From the NCBI RefSeq assembly GCF_002286815.1, contig NZ_MUNM01000086.1, forward strand, positions 1 through 46,292: 46,292 bases of DNA, given 5' to 3'. The notes beneath the pieces were generated by a model. It did no database searches and was not told the DNA's origin. It saw nothing but the letters and a program-made list of their open reading frames with translations. Of this stretch, positions 34,801 to 42,679 are shown one piece after another. The position numbers were made by a program, and so were the translations under genes. This DNA is from Pseudomonas sp. PICF141. GTDB lineage: Bacteria; Pseudomonadota; Gammaproteobacteria; Pseudomonadales; Pseudomonadaceae. The stretch's first letter is position 1; each line of letters opens with the position of its first letter.

Positions 34801-35673
34801 GATCTGGATCGGCTTGCGCTCGGCATAGGCGCCTTTGAGTTGCGGTGCGTTCAAACGAATCGCAGCGCGTTGCACGGTGCCGTTGCTCCAGTTCATCCAG
34901 AACTCGCCACCGGCCTTGATCCGGGAAAAATTCCATTGCTGGGTCAGGCGTTCTGGCAACCATTTCGACCAATCGCTTTGCGGCAGGCTCAGGTAAGCGT
35001 CCGCTTCACCGTCCTTCCATTGGGCTGCGCGTAAACGGGTGCGCACACTCATCGCCACCGGTTGGCCGTCGGGCAGAGTCAAACGAGCATCAAGCCGCTG
35101 ACGGGATGGACCGGTTTTCAGATTCAGGCCAACGTAGGTCAGGGTGAGCGGCGACTCTCCCAACGGCTGCAAGGTGATCTGGCTGTCGAGCACCGACAGC
35201 TGCCGGACCCTCTGCATGCGATTGAGCAGTTGCTCCGGATCCAGTGGCTGATCCTGCTGCACCGGCAAACCTTCCAGCGCCCAATGACCGTCTTCGCCTT
35301 CCTTGAGGCTGATCTTCAGGCCGTTGAGTTCCAGGTGTGCGATGCGCACTTCGCGCGCCAGCAGGCTGGCCCAGAGGTCCGGCACCGCGCGCACCTGATC
35401 CAGGCGCAGGGCATTGGAACCTGCGCCAAGCATCACGTCATGGGCCAAAAGAACCGGGGCGAAACCGCTCCAGTTGCCTTCCAGCTTGCCGATTTGCAGG
35501 GGCATGCCCAAGGCATCGCTGGCTTTGTCTTCGACGTCGACACGGTACTCGGCCACCAACGGCGTCAACTCTCGGCCGAGGCTGACGAACAGCGCCATCA
35601 GCACCAAAACCAACGCACACAGGCCCAGACCCCAGCGGGTCAGTGCGGCCAAAATGCGGGTCAGACGGTCCAT
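31870..35673 (-). CDS. yhdP: AsmA-like envelope protein YhdP
   Basis: YhdP is a giant bitopic inner-membrane protein of the AsmA-like/DUF3971 family. Together with TamB and YdbH it transports phospholipids across the periplasm to the outer membrane. The 1267-residue protein has one N-terminal membrane helix (about 12-33), then a long beta-groove periplasmic domain, and the C-terminal AsmA-like segment with LNFNSIGRRLRLDFSDLFGKGLSYD and VKGPWKDPKITF. The start MDRLTRIL at 35673 fits the family better than the longer frame. It follows rng closely. With mla, lpt and mre nearby, the window is rich in envelope-transport genes. Confidence 0.93.
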   Translation of the reverse strand: MDRLTRILAALTRWGLGLCALVLVLMALFVSLGRELTPLVAEYRVDVEDKASDALGMPLQIGKLEGNWSGFAPVLLAHDVMLGAGSNALRLDQVRAVPDLWASLLAREVRIAHLELNGLKISLKEGEDGHWALEGLPVQQDQPLDPEQLLNRMQRVRQLSVLDSQITLQPLGESPLTLTYVGLNLKTGPSRQRLDARLTLPDGQPVAMSVRTRLRAAQWKDGEADAYLSLPQSDWSKWLPERLTQQWNFSRIKAGGEFWMNWSNGTVQRAAIRLNAPQLKGAYAERKPIQIDNLALNGYFQRSSNGVLVTLDSLAMNLGDSRWESKLQFQQTGATDKAPELLHLQADRLDLTPLTPLLNALGPLPEGIATAVERLKVIGVLRNVLIDFRPAATDDTKFSFAANLEKVGFDAYRGAPAVRNVSGSISGDLGQGELRMDSKDFSLHLDPIFAKPWQYIQANARLTWKLDKEAFTLIAPYLKVLGEEGKIAGDFLIRLHFDHTKEDYMDLRVGLVDGDGRYTAKYLPTVLSPGLDEWLRTAILKGAVDEGFFQYQGSLNHGAAETARSISLFFKVHDAELAFQPGWPHVSKVSGDVFIEDSGVRIVASEGQLLDTQVRDVYVNIPRVPAGQSTHLFLDGAFAGGLGDGLKILQQAPIGTAETFAGWEGEGDLQGKLKLDIPLVKGEQPKILVDFKTAKARLKLSEPTLELTQLKGDFRFDSTKGLSGQKITARAFDKPVSAQIFAEGSPGKLNTRVTATSEVEVKKLAEWLNVTQPLPVAGTIPYQLQLNLAGADSQLMVSSSLKGAAVDLPAPFGMAADVGRDTVFRMTLQGPERRYWATYGELASFTFAAPAGNFTDGRGELFLGGGSAVLPGAKGLRVRGVLSELDVAPWQDLVSKYAGQDPGGSAKQLLSGADLKVGKLTGFGTTLDQASVKLMRKPAAWALQLDSQQAKGSVAIADAKAAPIAVNLQYVRLPARDPAALADENSPDPLASVDPTKVPALDVTINQLFQGPDLVGAWHLKVRPTAKGIAFNSLDLGLKGILLRGSGGWEGMPGNSSSWYKGRVSGKNLADVLKGWGFAPSVTSEEFHMNVDGRWPGSPAWLASKRFSGSLDASLNKGQFVEVEGGAQALRVFGLLNFNSIGRRLRLDFSDLFGKGLSYDRVKGLLVASNGVYVTREPILLTGPSSNVELNGTLDLVGDQIDAKLLVTLPVTNNLPIAALIVGAPAVGGALFLIDKLIGDRVARYASVKYTVKGPWKDPKITFDKPF

Positions 35674-35748
35674 GTCAGTTGGCTCCCATGGCAAAAATAC
35701 TGCAAAAAGCTGAGGCCAGCCGTTCTAGTGGAGGTGAAACACAACGAT

Positions 35749-37206
35749 TCAGAGCAACACCACGTCGTATTGTTCCTGGGAGTACATGGTTTCGACCTGG
35801 AACCGAATGGTACGCCCGATGAAGCCTTCGAGCTCGGCGACGTTGCCCGACTCTTCGTCGAGCAAACGGTCGACCACTTTCTGATTCGCCAGCACCCGAT
35901 AGCCCTCGGCCTGATAGGCCCTGGCTTCGCGCAGGATTTCGCGGAAGATCTCGTAGCATACGGTTTCCGGTGTCTTGAGCTTGCCGCGCCCTTGGCAGCT
36001 ACTGCACGGTTCGCACAGCACTTGCTCAAGACTTTCGCGGGTGCGCTTGCGGGTCATTTGCACCAGGCCCAACTCGGTGATGCCGATGATGTTGGTCTTG
36101 GCGTGATCGCGCTCCAGTTGCTTCTCCAGGGTTCGCAACACCTGACGCTGATGTTCTTCATCTTCCATGTCGATGAAGTCGATGATGATGATCCCGCCCA
36201 GATTACGCAGACGCAACTGACGGGCAATGGCGGTGGCGGCTTCCAGGTTGGTCTTGAAAATGGTTTCTTCGAGGTTGCGATGACCGACAAAGGCCCCGGT
36301 ATTGACGTCGATGGTGCTCATGGCTTCTGCCGGATCGACCACCAGATAGCCGCCGGACTTGAGCGGTACCTTGCGCTCCAGGGCTTTCTGGATTTCGTCT
36401 TCGACCCCGTACAGGTCGAAGATCGGCCGTTCGCCGGGGTAATGCTCAAGACGGTCGGCAATCTCCGGCATCAGTTCGGCGACGAACTGCGTGGTTTTCT
36501 GGAAGGTTTCCCGGGAATCGATACGGATCTTCTCGATCTTCGGGCTCACCAGGTCCCGCAAGGTGCGCAGTGCCAGACCGAGGTCTTCGTAGATCACACT
36601 CGGCGCGCTGATGGTCTTGATCTGTTCGCTGATCTGATCCCAGAGCCTGCGCAGGTAGCGGATATCCATGAGGATTTCGTCAGCTCCGGCCCCTTCGGCA
36701 GCGGTACGCAAAATGAAACCGCCGGCCTCCTTGATGCCTTCTTTGGCCACGCAGTCGGTGACCACTTGCTTGAGGCGTTCGCGCTCGGCTTCGTCCTCGA
36801 TCTTCAAGGAAATGCCGACATGCGCGGTGCGCGGCATGTACACCAGATAGCGCGACGGAATCGACAATTGCGTGGTCAGGCGTGCGCCTTTGGAGCCGAT
36901 CGGGTCCTTGGTGACTTGCACCACCAGGCTCTGGCCTTCATGAACCAGCGCACTGATGCTTTCGACCGTCGGACCTTCGCGAAGGGAAATCTCCGAGGCA
37001 TGAATGAATGCGGCGCGATCCAGACCGATATCGACGAAGGCGGCCTGCATGCCTGGCAATACCCGCACGACTTTGCCTTTATAGATGTTGCCGACGATCC
37101 CGCGCTTTTGCGTGCGCTCGACGTGGACCTCTTGCAGGACACCGTTTTCGACCACTGCCACGCGCGATTCCATCGGCGTGATATTGATCAGGATCTCTTC
37201 ACTCAT
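35749..37206 (-). CDS. rng: Ribonuclease G
   Basis: RNase G is the endoribonuclease that matures the 5' end of 16S rRNA and turns over some mRNAs. The 485-residue protein has an N-terminal S1 domain (about 35-120, with GNIYKGKVVRVLPGMQAAFVDIG-type sequence), the DNase-I-like catalytic part with DVNTGAFVGHRN, FIDMEDEEHQ and the zinc-link CEPCSSCQGRG. There is no long C-terminal scaffold, so it is RNase G and not RNase E. The start MSEEILIN at 37206 is standard for the family. It follows maf by about 58 bp. Confidence 0.95.
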   Translation of the reverse strand: MSEEILINITPMESRVAVVENGVLQEVHVERTQKRGIVGNIYKGKVVRVLPGMQAAFVDIGLDRAAFIHASEISLREGPTVESISALVHEGQSLVVQVTKDPIGSKGARLTTQLSIPSRYLVYMPRTAHVGISLKIEDEAERERLKQVVTDCVAKEGIKEAGGFILRTAAEGAGADEILMDIRYLRRLWDQISEQIKTISAPSVIYEDLGLALRTLRDLVSPKIEKIRIDSRETFQKTTQFVAELMPEIADRLEHYPGERPIFDLYGVEDEIQKALERKVPLKSGGYLVVDPAEAMSTIDVNTGAFVGHRNLEETIFKTNLEAATAIARQLRLRNLGGIIIIDFIDMEDEEHQRQVLRTLEKQLERDHAKTNIIGITELGLVQMTRKRTRESLEQVLCEPCSSCQGRGKLKTPETVCYEIFREILREARAYQAEGYRVLANQKVVDRLLDEESGNVAELEGFIGRTIRFQVETMYSQEQYDVVLL

Positions 37207-37263
37207 GGCAGGGTCTCGTTCAGGCATGTTCACGATAATGGCCGCATCTTGTCAGTACGACGC

Positions 37264-37860
37264 TCAGCGCGCGTTAAGGGTTTGCCAACAGGGTATGCCG
37301 AAATGGCCGAGCAGCTCGCAGGTTTCGCACAACGGCAATCCGACCACCGCCGAGTAGCTGCCATTAAGCCCGGCGACGAACACCGCGCCCAGCCCTTGAA
37401 TCCCGTAACCGCCAGCCTTGTCCCGGGGTTCGCCGCTGGCCCAGTAGGCCGCGGCTTCGTCACGGTCGATAGGGCGAAAACGCACCAGACTGCGCACCAC
37501 CAAAGACTCGCAGCGCTCGCCATTGCGCACCGCAATGGCGGTCAGCACTTCATGCTCGCGCCCGGACAACAGCATAAGCATGGCGCATGCGTCGGCTTCG
37601 TCCACCGGCTTGCCGAGAATTTTCCCGTCCAGCACCACAGCGGTATCGGCACCCAACACGCAGAAATCGGCGCCGGACATGACCGTGCCATGCCCGGCCT
37701 CGGCCTTGCTGCGTGCCAGGCGCTCGACGTAGGCCGACGGGCATTCTTCAGGTAAGGGGGTTTCATCGATGTCCGCGCTGATGACGGAGAACGGCACGCC
37801 GATCTGCGTGAGCAGTTCACGCCGACGCGGCGAGCCTGAGGCGAGGTACAGCTGTTTCAT
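37264..37860 (-). CDS. maf: Maf-family nucleotide pyrophosphatase
   Basis: Maf proteins hydrolyse non-canonical or specific nucleoside triphosphates; this subgroup (YhdE-like) acts on dTTP and UTP. The 198-residue protein has the N-terminal LASGSPRRRELL, the catalytic ADTAVVLDGKILGKP and LPLCETCELL near the C-terminus. The ATG at 37860 is preferred over the in-frame TTG one codon upstream. It lies between mreD and rng, the conserved mreBCD-maf-rng order. Confidence 0.94.
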   Translation of the reverse strand: MKQLYLASGSPRRRELLTQIGVPFSVISADIDETPLPEECPSAYVERLARSKAEAGHGTVMSGADFCVLGADTAVVLDGKILGKPVDEADACAMLMLLSGREHEVLTAIAVRNGERCESLVVRSLVRFRPIDRDEAAAYWASGEPRDKAGGYGIQGLGAVFVAGLNGSYSAVVGLPLCETCELLGHFGIPCWQTLNAR

Positions 37861-37904
37861 CAAGACATCTCCCTGTCGAGGTTATGGGCAAATGCCTGAC
37901 CGAA

Positions 37905-38396
37905 TTAATTGATTTTGTAGCGTCGACGCAAACCGCGCAAACCGTAGCTGATCCAGGGCCAGAGCAACGCGCTGACCAGTGCCGGTAACACCAGTGCCAG
38001 GGTCGGCTGGCGATTGCCGGTCAGGGCGCTCAGCCACAACTGCACTAGTTGGGCGAGGCCGAAGATCACCAGGATCACCAGGCTCTGTTGCCACATCGGG
38101 AACATGCGCAAACGCTGTTGCAACGACAGCACCAGGAAGGTAATGAGCGTGAGGGTCAACGCGTTCTGACCCAGCAACGTGCCATATAGCACATCCTCGG
38201 CCAGCCCCAGGCACCAGGCGGTCACCATGCCGACTTTCTGCGGCAGGGCCAGCGCCCAGAAGGCCAACAGCAAGGCCAGCCACAGAGGACGCAGGATTTC
38301 CATGAACTGTGGCAGCGGCGAGACGCTGAGCAGCATGCCGATGGCGAAGGTCAGCCAAACCATCCAGCCATTTCGGGATGAAGTAGTACCGCCCAT
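37905..38396 (-). CDS. mreD: Rod shape-determining protein MreD
   Basis: MreD is an inner-membrane protein of the elongasome that works with MreC and MreB in lateral cell-wall growth. The 163-residue protein has five to six hydrophobic helices and the family stretch CLGLAEDVLYGTLLGQNALTL. The start (MGGTTSSRNGW) overlaps the last base of the mreC stop, indicating translational coupling. Confidence 0.93.
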   Translation of the reverse strand: MGGTTSSRNGWMVWLTFAIGMLLSVSPLPQFMEILRPLWLALLLAFWALALPQKVGMVTAWCLGLAEDVLYGTLLGQNALTLTLITFLVLSLQQRLRMFPMWQQSLVILVIFGLAQLVQLWLSALTGNRQPTLALVLPALVSALLWPWISYGLRGLRRRYKIN

Positions 38397-39523
38397 TATT
38401 CTCTTCCCCCAGTGGTAGCCGGCGCGGAAACAGGCGGTTTGGCAGCTGGCTTCACGGCAGCGGGTTGGGCCGCCGATGGTTTGACGGCGGCTGGTGCCGA
38501 CGCGGGTGGCGTACTGGCAGTATGGGTAGCGGCTGGTTTTGCCGGAGTTGCGGCAGCAGGTGCAACCGCCGGGGCAGCCACGGCAGCCGGTATCACCGAC
38601 ACGGCCGGTTTGGGCACGGTCGCGGGGATGATCGGCCCGCCGCCATGCTGGTCCAGCGCTTCCTGGGCCTGGGCGGCGTCGTTGGCGCGTTCCTCAGGCG
38701 TGCGTCCGTCACTGAATACCAACAACAGATAACGGCTGCGGTTCAATGCAGCGGTCGGCACCGCGCGGACGATGGCGAACGGTTGACCGGAATCGTGAAT
38801 CACTTCCTTGACCGTCGCCACCGGATAACCCGCGGGGAAACGCTGACCGAGGCCGGAGCTGACCAGCAAATCGCCTTCTTTGATGTCGGCGGTATCGGCC
38901 ACATGACGCAACTCCAGACGTTCCGGGTTACCGGTTCCGCTGGCAATCGCCCGCAGCCCGTTACGGTTTACCTGGACTGGAATGCTGTGGGTGGTGTCCG
39001 TCAGCAACAGTACGCGAGAGGTGTAGGGCATCAACTCCACCACCTGCCCCATGAGGCCGCGAGCATCGAGCACCGGCTGACCGAGGACCACACCGTCGCG
39101 CTCACCTTTATTGATGATGATGCGATGGGTGAAGGGGTTGGGGTCCATGCCGATCAACTCGGCCACTTCGACTTTTTCGTTGACCAGCGCGGAAGAATTG
39201 AGCAACTCGCGCAGCCGAACGTTCTGCTCGGTCAGGGCGGCCAGCTTTTGCATGCGCCCCTGCAACAGCAGGTTCTCGGTTTTGAGTTTTTCGTTTTCGG
39301 CGACCAGTTCGGTCCGGCTGCCAAATTGGCTGGCCACACCTTGCCATAGCCGCTGCGGCAGGTCGGTGATCCAGTAAGACTGCATCAGTACCAGCGACAT
39401 TTGGCTACGCACTGGCTTGAGCAGTGTGAAGCGGGCATCGACCACCATCAGCGCGACCGATAGCACGGCCAGCACCAACAAGCGCACGCCCAGTGAGGGG
39501 CCTTTGGTGAAAAGCGGTTTAAT
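38396..39523 (-). CDS. mreC: Rod shape-determining protein MreC, probable ATT start
   Basis: MreC is the bitopic scaffold that links cytoplasmic MreB filaments to the periplasmic wall synthases PBP2/RodA. It has a short cytoplasmic tail, a membrane helix (about 13-32), a coiled coil (about 70-110) and the beta-domain core with GMDPNPFTHRIIINKGERDGV-type sequence. The last about 80 residues are an alanine/proline/lysine-rich tail. The first canonical start codon is a GTG at 39487, inside the membrane-proximal region. In frame, 12 codons further up, an ATT (39523-39521) follows a perfect GGAGGAG site by six bases and gives IKPLFTKGPSLGVR. That aligns with E. coli MKPIFSRGPSLQIR as I recall it. 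No ATG, GTG or TTG lies between the upstream in-frame stop (39559-39557) and 39487. I therefore call the ATT start, 375 residues. Confidence 0.85.
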   Translation of the reverse strand: MKPLFTKGPSLGVRLLVLAVLSVALMVVDARFTLLKPVRSQMSLVLMQSYWITDLPQRLWQGVASQFGSRTELVAENEKLKTENLLLQGRMQKLAALTEQNVRLRELLNSSALVNEKVEVAELIGMDPNPFTHRIIINKGERDGVVLGQPVLDARGLMGQVVELMPYTSRVLLLTDTTHSIPVQVNRNGLRAIASGTGNPERLELRHVADTADIKEGDLLVSSGLGQRFPAGYPVATVKEVIHDSGQPFAIVRAVPTAALNRSRYLLLVFSDGRTPEERANDAAQAQEALDQHGGGPIIPATVPKPAVSVIPAAVAAPAVAPAAATPAKPAATHTASTPPASAPAAVKPSAAQPAAVKPAAKPPVSAPATTGGRE

Positions 39524-39608
39524 AAGCCGCTCCTCCCAGGCAAATGTTCTCTTTATTCATACGGCATCAAACCGGCCTGGATGCAGACTGACAGAAGATA
39601 AACGCAAC

Positions 39609-39632
39609 AGGCAGCACTGCAAAGTGCTGCCT
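39609..39632 (-). promoter_or_regulatory. Hairpin between mreB and mreC
   Basis: A perfect 10-bp stem (aggcagcact / agtgctgcct) with a 4-base loop lies 34 bp downstream of mreB and about 85 bp upstream of mreC. There is no clear T-run. It may partly terminate or stabilise mreB mRNA, letting mreB be made in excess over mreCD. Confidence 0.55.
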
Positions 39633-39665
39633 GCGCGCTCAACAGCATAGAGGCGATCCGGCGGC

Positions 39666-40703
39666 TTATTCGCTGGAAAGCAGATCCATGGTGTGTTTAT
39701 CCATCATTTCCAATGCGCGGCCACCGCCGCGTGCAACGCAGGTCAACGGGTCTTCGGCGACGATTACCGGCAGACCGGTTTCCTGGGCCAGCAACTTGTC
39801 GAGGTCACGCAGCAAGGCACCACCACCGGTCAGCACCAGACCACGCTCGGCGATATCCGATGCCAGCTCCGGAGGCGATTGCTCCAGCGCACTTTTCACG
39901 GCCTGAACGATAGTGGCCAGGGACTCTTGCAGAGCTTCGAGCACTTCATTGGAGTTCAGGGTGAATGCGCGTGGAACGCCTTCGGCCAGGTTACGGCCAC
40001 GAACGTCGACTTCGCGAACTTCGCCGCCCGGGTAAGCCGTACCGATTTCCTGTTTGATGCGCTCGGCGGTGGATTCGCCGATCAGGCTGCCGTAGTTGCG
40101 ACGTACATAGGTGATGATAGCTTCGTCGAAACGGTCGCCGCCAACCCGTACCGATTCGGCATAGACCACGCCGTTGAGGGAGATCAGCGCGATTTCAGTC
40201 GTACCGCCGCCGATATCGACAACCATCGAACCGCGAGCTTCTTCCACCGGCAGACCGGCACCGATCGCAGCAGCCATCGGCTCTTCGATCAGGAACACTT
40301 CACGGGCACCGGCACCCAGGGCCGATTCACGGATGGCACGACGCTCAACCTGGGTGGACTTGCAAGGAACGCAGATCAGCACACGAGGGCTGGGCTGCAG
40401 AAAGCTGTTTTCGTGAACCTTGTTGATAAAGTACTGCAGCATTTTTTCGCAGACGCTGAAGTCGGCGATCACACCGTCCTTCATCGGACGAATGGCAGCA
40501 ATGTTGCCCGGCGTACGGCCGAGCATACGCTTGGCCTCGGTGCCGACAGCAACGACACTTTTCTGGTTACCGTGTGTCCGAATAGCCACAACCGATGGCT
40601 CATTCAGGACAATACCGCGCTCGCGCACGTAAATAAGGGTGTTGGCAGTGCCCAGGTCAATGGAAAGATCGCTGGAAAACATGCCACGCAGTTTCTTGAA
40701 CAT
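39666..40703 (-). CDS. mreB: Rod shape-determining protein MreB
   Basis: MreB is the bacterial actin homologue that organises lateral wall synthesis on the inner membrane. The 345-residue protein starts with the membrane-binding MFKKLRGMF, then phosphate-1 loop DLSIDLGTANTL, VDIGGGTTEIALIS (phosphate-2) and GLVLTGGGALLRDLD (adenosine motif). It is the first gene of mreBCD-maf-rng-yhdP and divergent from gatC across 210 bp. Confidence 0.97.
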   Translation of the reverse strand: MFKKLRGMFSSDLSIDLGTANTLIYVRERGIVLNEPSVVAIRTHGNQKSVVAVGTEAKRMLGRTPGNIAAIRPMKDGVIADFSVCEKMLQYFINKVHENSFLQPSPRVLICVPCKSTQVERRAIRESALGAGAREVFLIEEPMAAAIGAGLPVEEARGSMVVDIGGGTTEIALISLNGVVYAESVRVGGDRFDEAIITYVRRNYGSLIGESTAERIKQEIGTAYPGGEVREVDVRGRNLAEGVPRAFTLNSNEVLEALQESLATIVQAVKSALEQSPPELASDIAERGLVLTGGGALLRDLDKLLAQETGLPVIVAEDPLTCVARGGGRALEMMDKHTMDLLSSE

Positions 40704-40913
40704 GGGAAAGGGACCCTAGGCAACGCGTGGGTAAAAAAGTGCGGCAAACTCTAACAACGACAGGGATTTTGGGCAAGGCGCCAATATGTTAAATTGGCCG
40801 CTTTTCTGTGCACCAAGCCCCACAATCGCGGCCTTGAGACCGTAGAAATGCGGTAGTGTTCCGACAATCTAACACACGGACGCCGTCCGTTCTGTTTTCC
40901 ACTGGAGAATCCC

Positions 40914-41201
40914 ATGGCGCTTGAACGCTCCGACGTGGAAAAAATCGCTCATTTGGCCTGCCTTGGCCTCAATGAAGCCGATCTTCCACACATCACTTCG
41001 GCCCTGAACAGCATTCTGGGGCTGGTCGACGAAATGCAAGCGGTCAATACCGACGGTATCGAGCCGCTGGCCCACCCACTGGAAGCCAGCCAGCGCCTGC
41101 GTGCAGACGTGGTGACTGAAACCAATAATCGCGAGGCCTATCAGTCCATCGCACCAGCGGTCGAAAACGGCCTGTATCTGGTTCCGAAAGTCATCGACTA
41201 A
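40914..41201 (+). CDS. gatC: Asp-tRNA(Asn)/Glu-tRNA(Gln) amidotransferase subunit GatC
   Basis: GatC is the small stabilising subunit of the GatCAB amidotransferase, which converts misacylated Glu-tRNA(Gln) and/or Asp-tRNA(Asn) to the correct amide. It wraps around GatA and GatB. The 95-residue protein has the family segments VEKIAHLACLGL, VDEMQAVNTDGIEPLAHPLE and LRADVVTE. A good ggagaa ribosome site precedes the ATG. It leads gatCAB, 16 bp before gatA. Confidence 0.96.
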   Translation: MALERSDVEKIAHLACLGLNEADLPHITSALNSILGLVDEMQAVNTDGIEPLAHPLEASQRLRADVVTETNNREAYQSIAPAVENGLYLVPKVID

Positions 41202-41217
41202 AGGGAAAGAGCCTGCA

Positions 41218-42669
41218 ATGCATCAATTGACTCTGGCCGAGATCGCCCGCGGACTCGCCGATAAAAAGTTTTCTTCCGAAGAGCTGACCAAAGCCTTGCT
41301 GGCGCGCATCACCCAGCTCGACCCGCAGCTCAACAGTTTCATCAGCCTCACCGAAGACCTGGCGCTGCAGCAGGCGAAAGCCGCTGACGCTCGTCGGGCC
41401 AACGGTGAGAGCGGCGCTCTGCTCGGCGCGCCGATCGCCCATAAAGACCTGTTCTGCACCCAGGGCATCCGCACCAGCTGCGGCTCGAAGATGCTCGACA
41501 ACTTTAAAGCACCGTACGACGCCACCGTGGTCGCCAAACTGGCTGCTGCCGGGGCCGTGACCCTGGGCAAGACCAACATGGACGAATTCGCCATGGGGTC
41601 GGCCAACGAGTCGAGCTACTACGGGCCGGTGAAAAACCCGTGGAACCTGGAACACGTTCCGGGCGGTTCGTCCGGCGGTTCGGCGGCTGCGGTTGCCGCG
41701 CGCCTGTTGCCGGCAGCCACCGGCACCGACACTGGCGGCTCGATTCGTCAGCCCGCCGCGCTGACCAACCTCACCGGCCTGAAACCGACGTACGGTCGCG
41801 TTTCGCGCTGGGGCATGATCGCCTACGCGTCCAGCCTCGATCAGGGCGGCCCATTGGCCCGCACCGCCGAAGACTGCGCGATCCTGCTGCAAGGCATGGC
41901 CGGTTTCGACCCGCAGGACTCCACCAGCATCGACGAACCGGTGCCTGATTACAGCGCCGGCCTCAACGGTTCGCTGCAAGGTTTGCGCATCGGCGTGCCG
42001 AAGGAATACTTCAGCGCAGGCCTGGACCCACGCATCGCCGACCTGGTCATGGCCAGCGTTGAAGAGCTGAAAAAGCTCGGTGCCGTGGTCAAGGAAATCA
42101 GCCTGCCGAACATGCAGCACGCCATTCCTGCGTACTACGTGATCGCCCCGGCGGAAGCGTCTTCCAACCTGTCGCGTTTCGACGGCGTGCGTTTCGGCTA
42201 TCGCTGCGAAGACCCGAAAAACCTGGAAGACCTGTACAAGCGTTCCCGCGGCGAAGGTTTCGGCCCGGAAGTACAGCGCCGAATCATGGTCGGTGCCTAC
42301 GCGCTGTCGGCCGGTTACTACGACGCCTACTACCTGAAGGCGCAGAGAATCCGTCGCCTGATCAAGAACGACTTCATGGCGGCCTTCAATGAGGTCGACA
42401 TCATCCTCGGCCCGACCACGCCGAACCCGGCCTGGAAACTCGGCGCCAAGAACAGCGACCCGGTCGCGGCATACCTGGAAGACGTCTACACCATCACCGC
42501 CAACCTCGCTGGTTTGCCGGGCCTGTCCATGCCTGCAGGTTTTGTCGATGGCCTGCCGGTCGGCGTGCAGTTGCTCGCCCCGTATTTCCAGGAAGGCCGC
42601 CTGTTGAACGTTGCCCATCAGTATCAGCAGAACACTGACTGGCACACCCGCACACCAACCGGCTTCTGA
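41218..42669 (+). CDS. gatA: Asp-tRNA(Asn)/Glu-tRNA(Gln) amidotransferase subunit GatA
   Basis: GatA is the glutaminase of GatCAB, releasing ammonia from glutamine for transfer through a channel to GatB. It is a 483-residue amidase-signature protein with the Ser-cisSer-Lys triad at Lys76 (APIAHKDLF), Ser151 (GGSSGGSAAA) and Ser175 (TDTGGSIRQPA). It lies between gatC and gatB in one operon. Confidence 0.97.
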   Translation: MHQLTLAEIARGLADKKFSSEELTKALLARITQLDPQLNSFISLTEDLALQQAKAADARRANGESGALLGAPIAHKDLFCTQGIRTSCGSKMLDNFKAPYDATVVAKLAAAGAVTLGKTNMDEFAMGSANESSYYGPVKNPWNLEHVPGGSSGGSAAAVAARLLPAATGTDTGGSIRQPAALTNLTGLKPTYGRVSRWGMIAYASSLDQGGPLARTAEDCAILLQGMAGFDPQDSTSIDEPVPDYSAGLNGSLQGLRIGVPKEYFSAGLDPRIADLVMASVEELKKLGAVVKEISLPNMQHAIPAYYVIAPAEASSNLSRFDGVRFGYRCEDPKNLEDLYKRSRGEGFGPEVQRRIMVGAYALSAGYYDAYYLKAQRIRRLIKNDFMAAFNEVDIILGPTTPNPAWKLGAKNSDPVAAYLEDVYTITANLAGLPGLSMPAGFVDGLPVGVQLLAPYFQEGRLLNVAHQYQQNTDWHTRTPTGF

Positions 42670-42679
42670 GGAGAAACAC

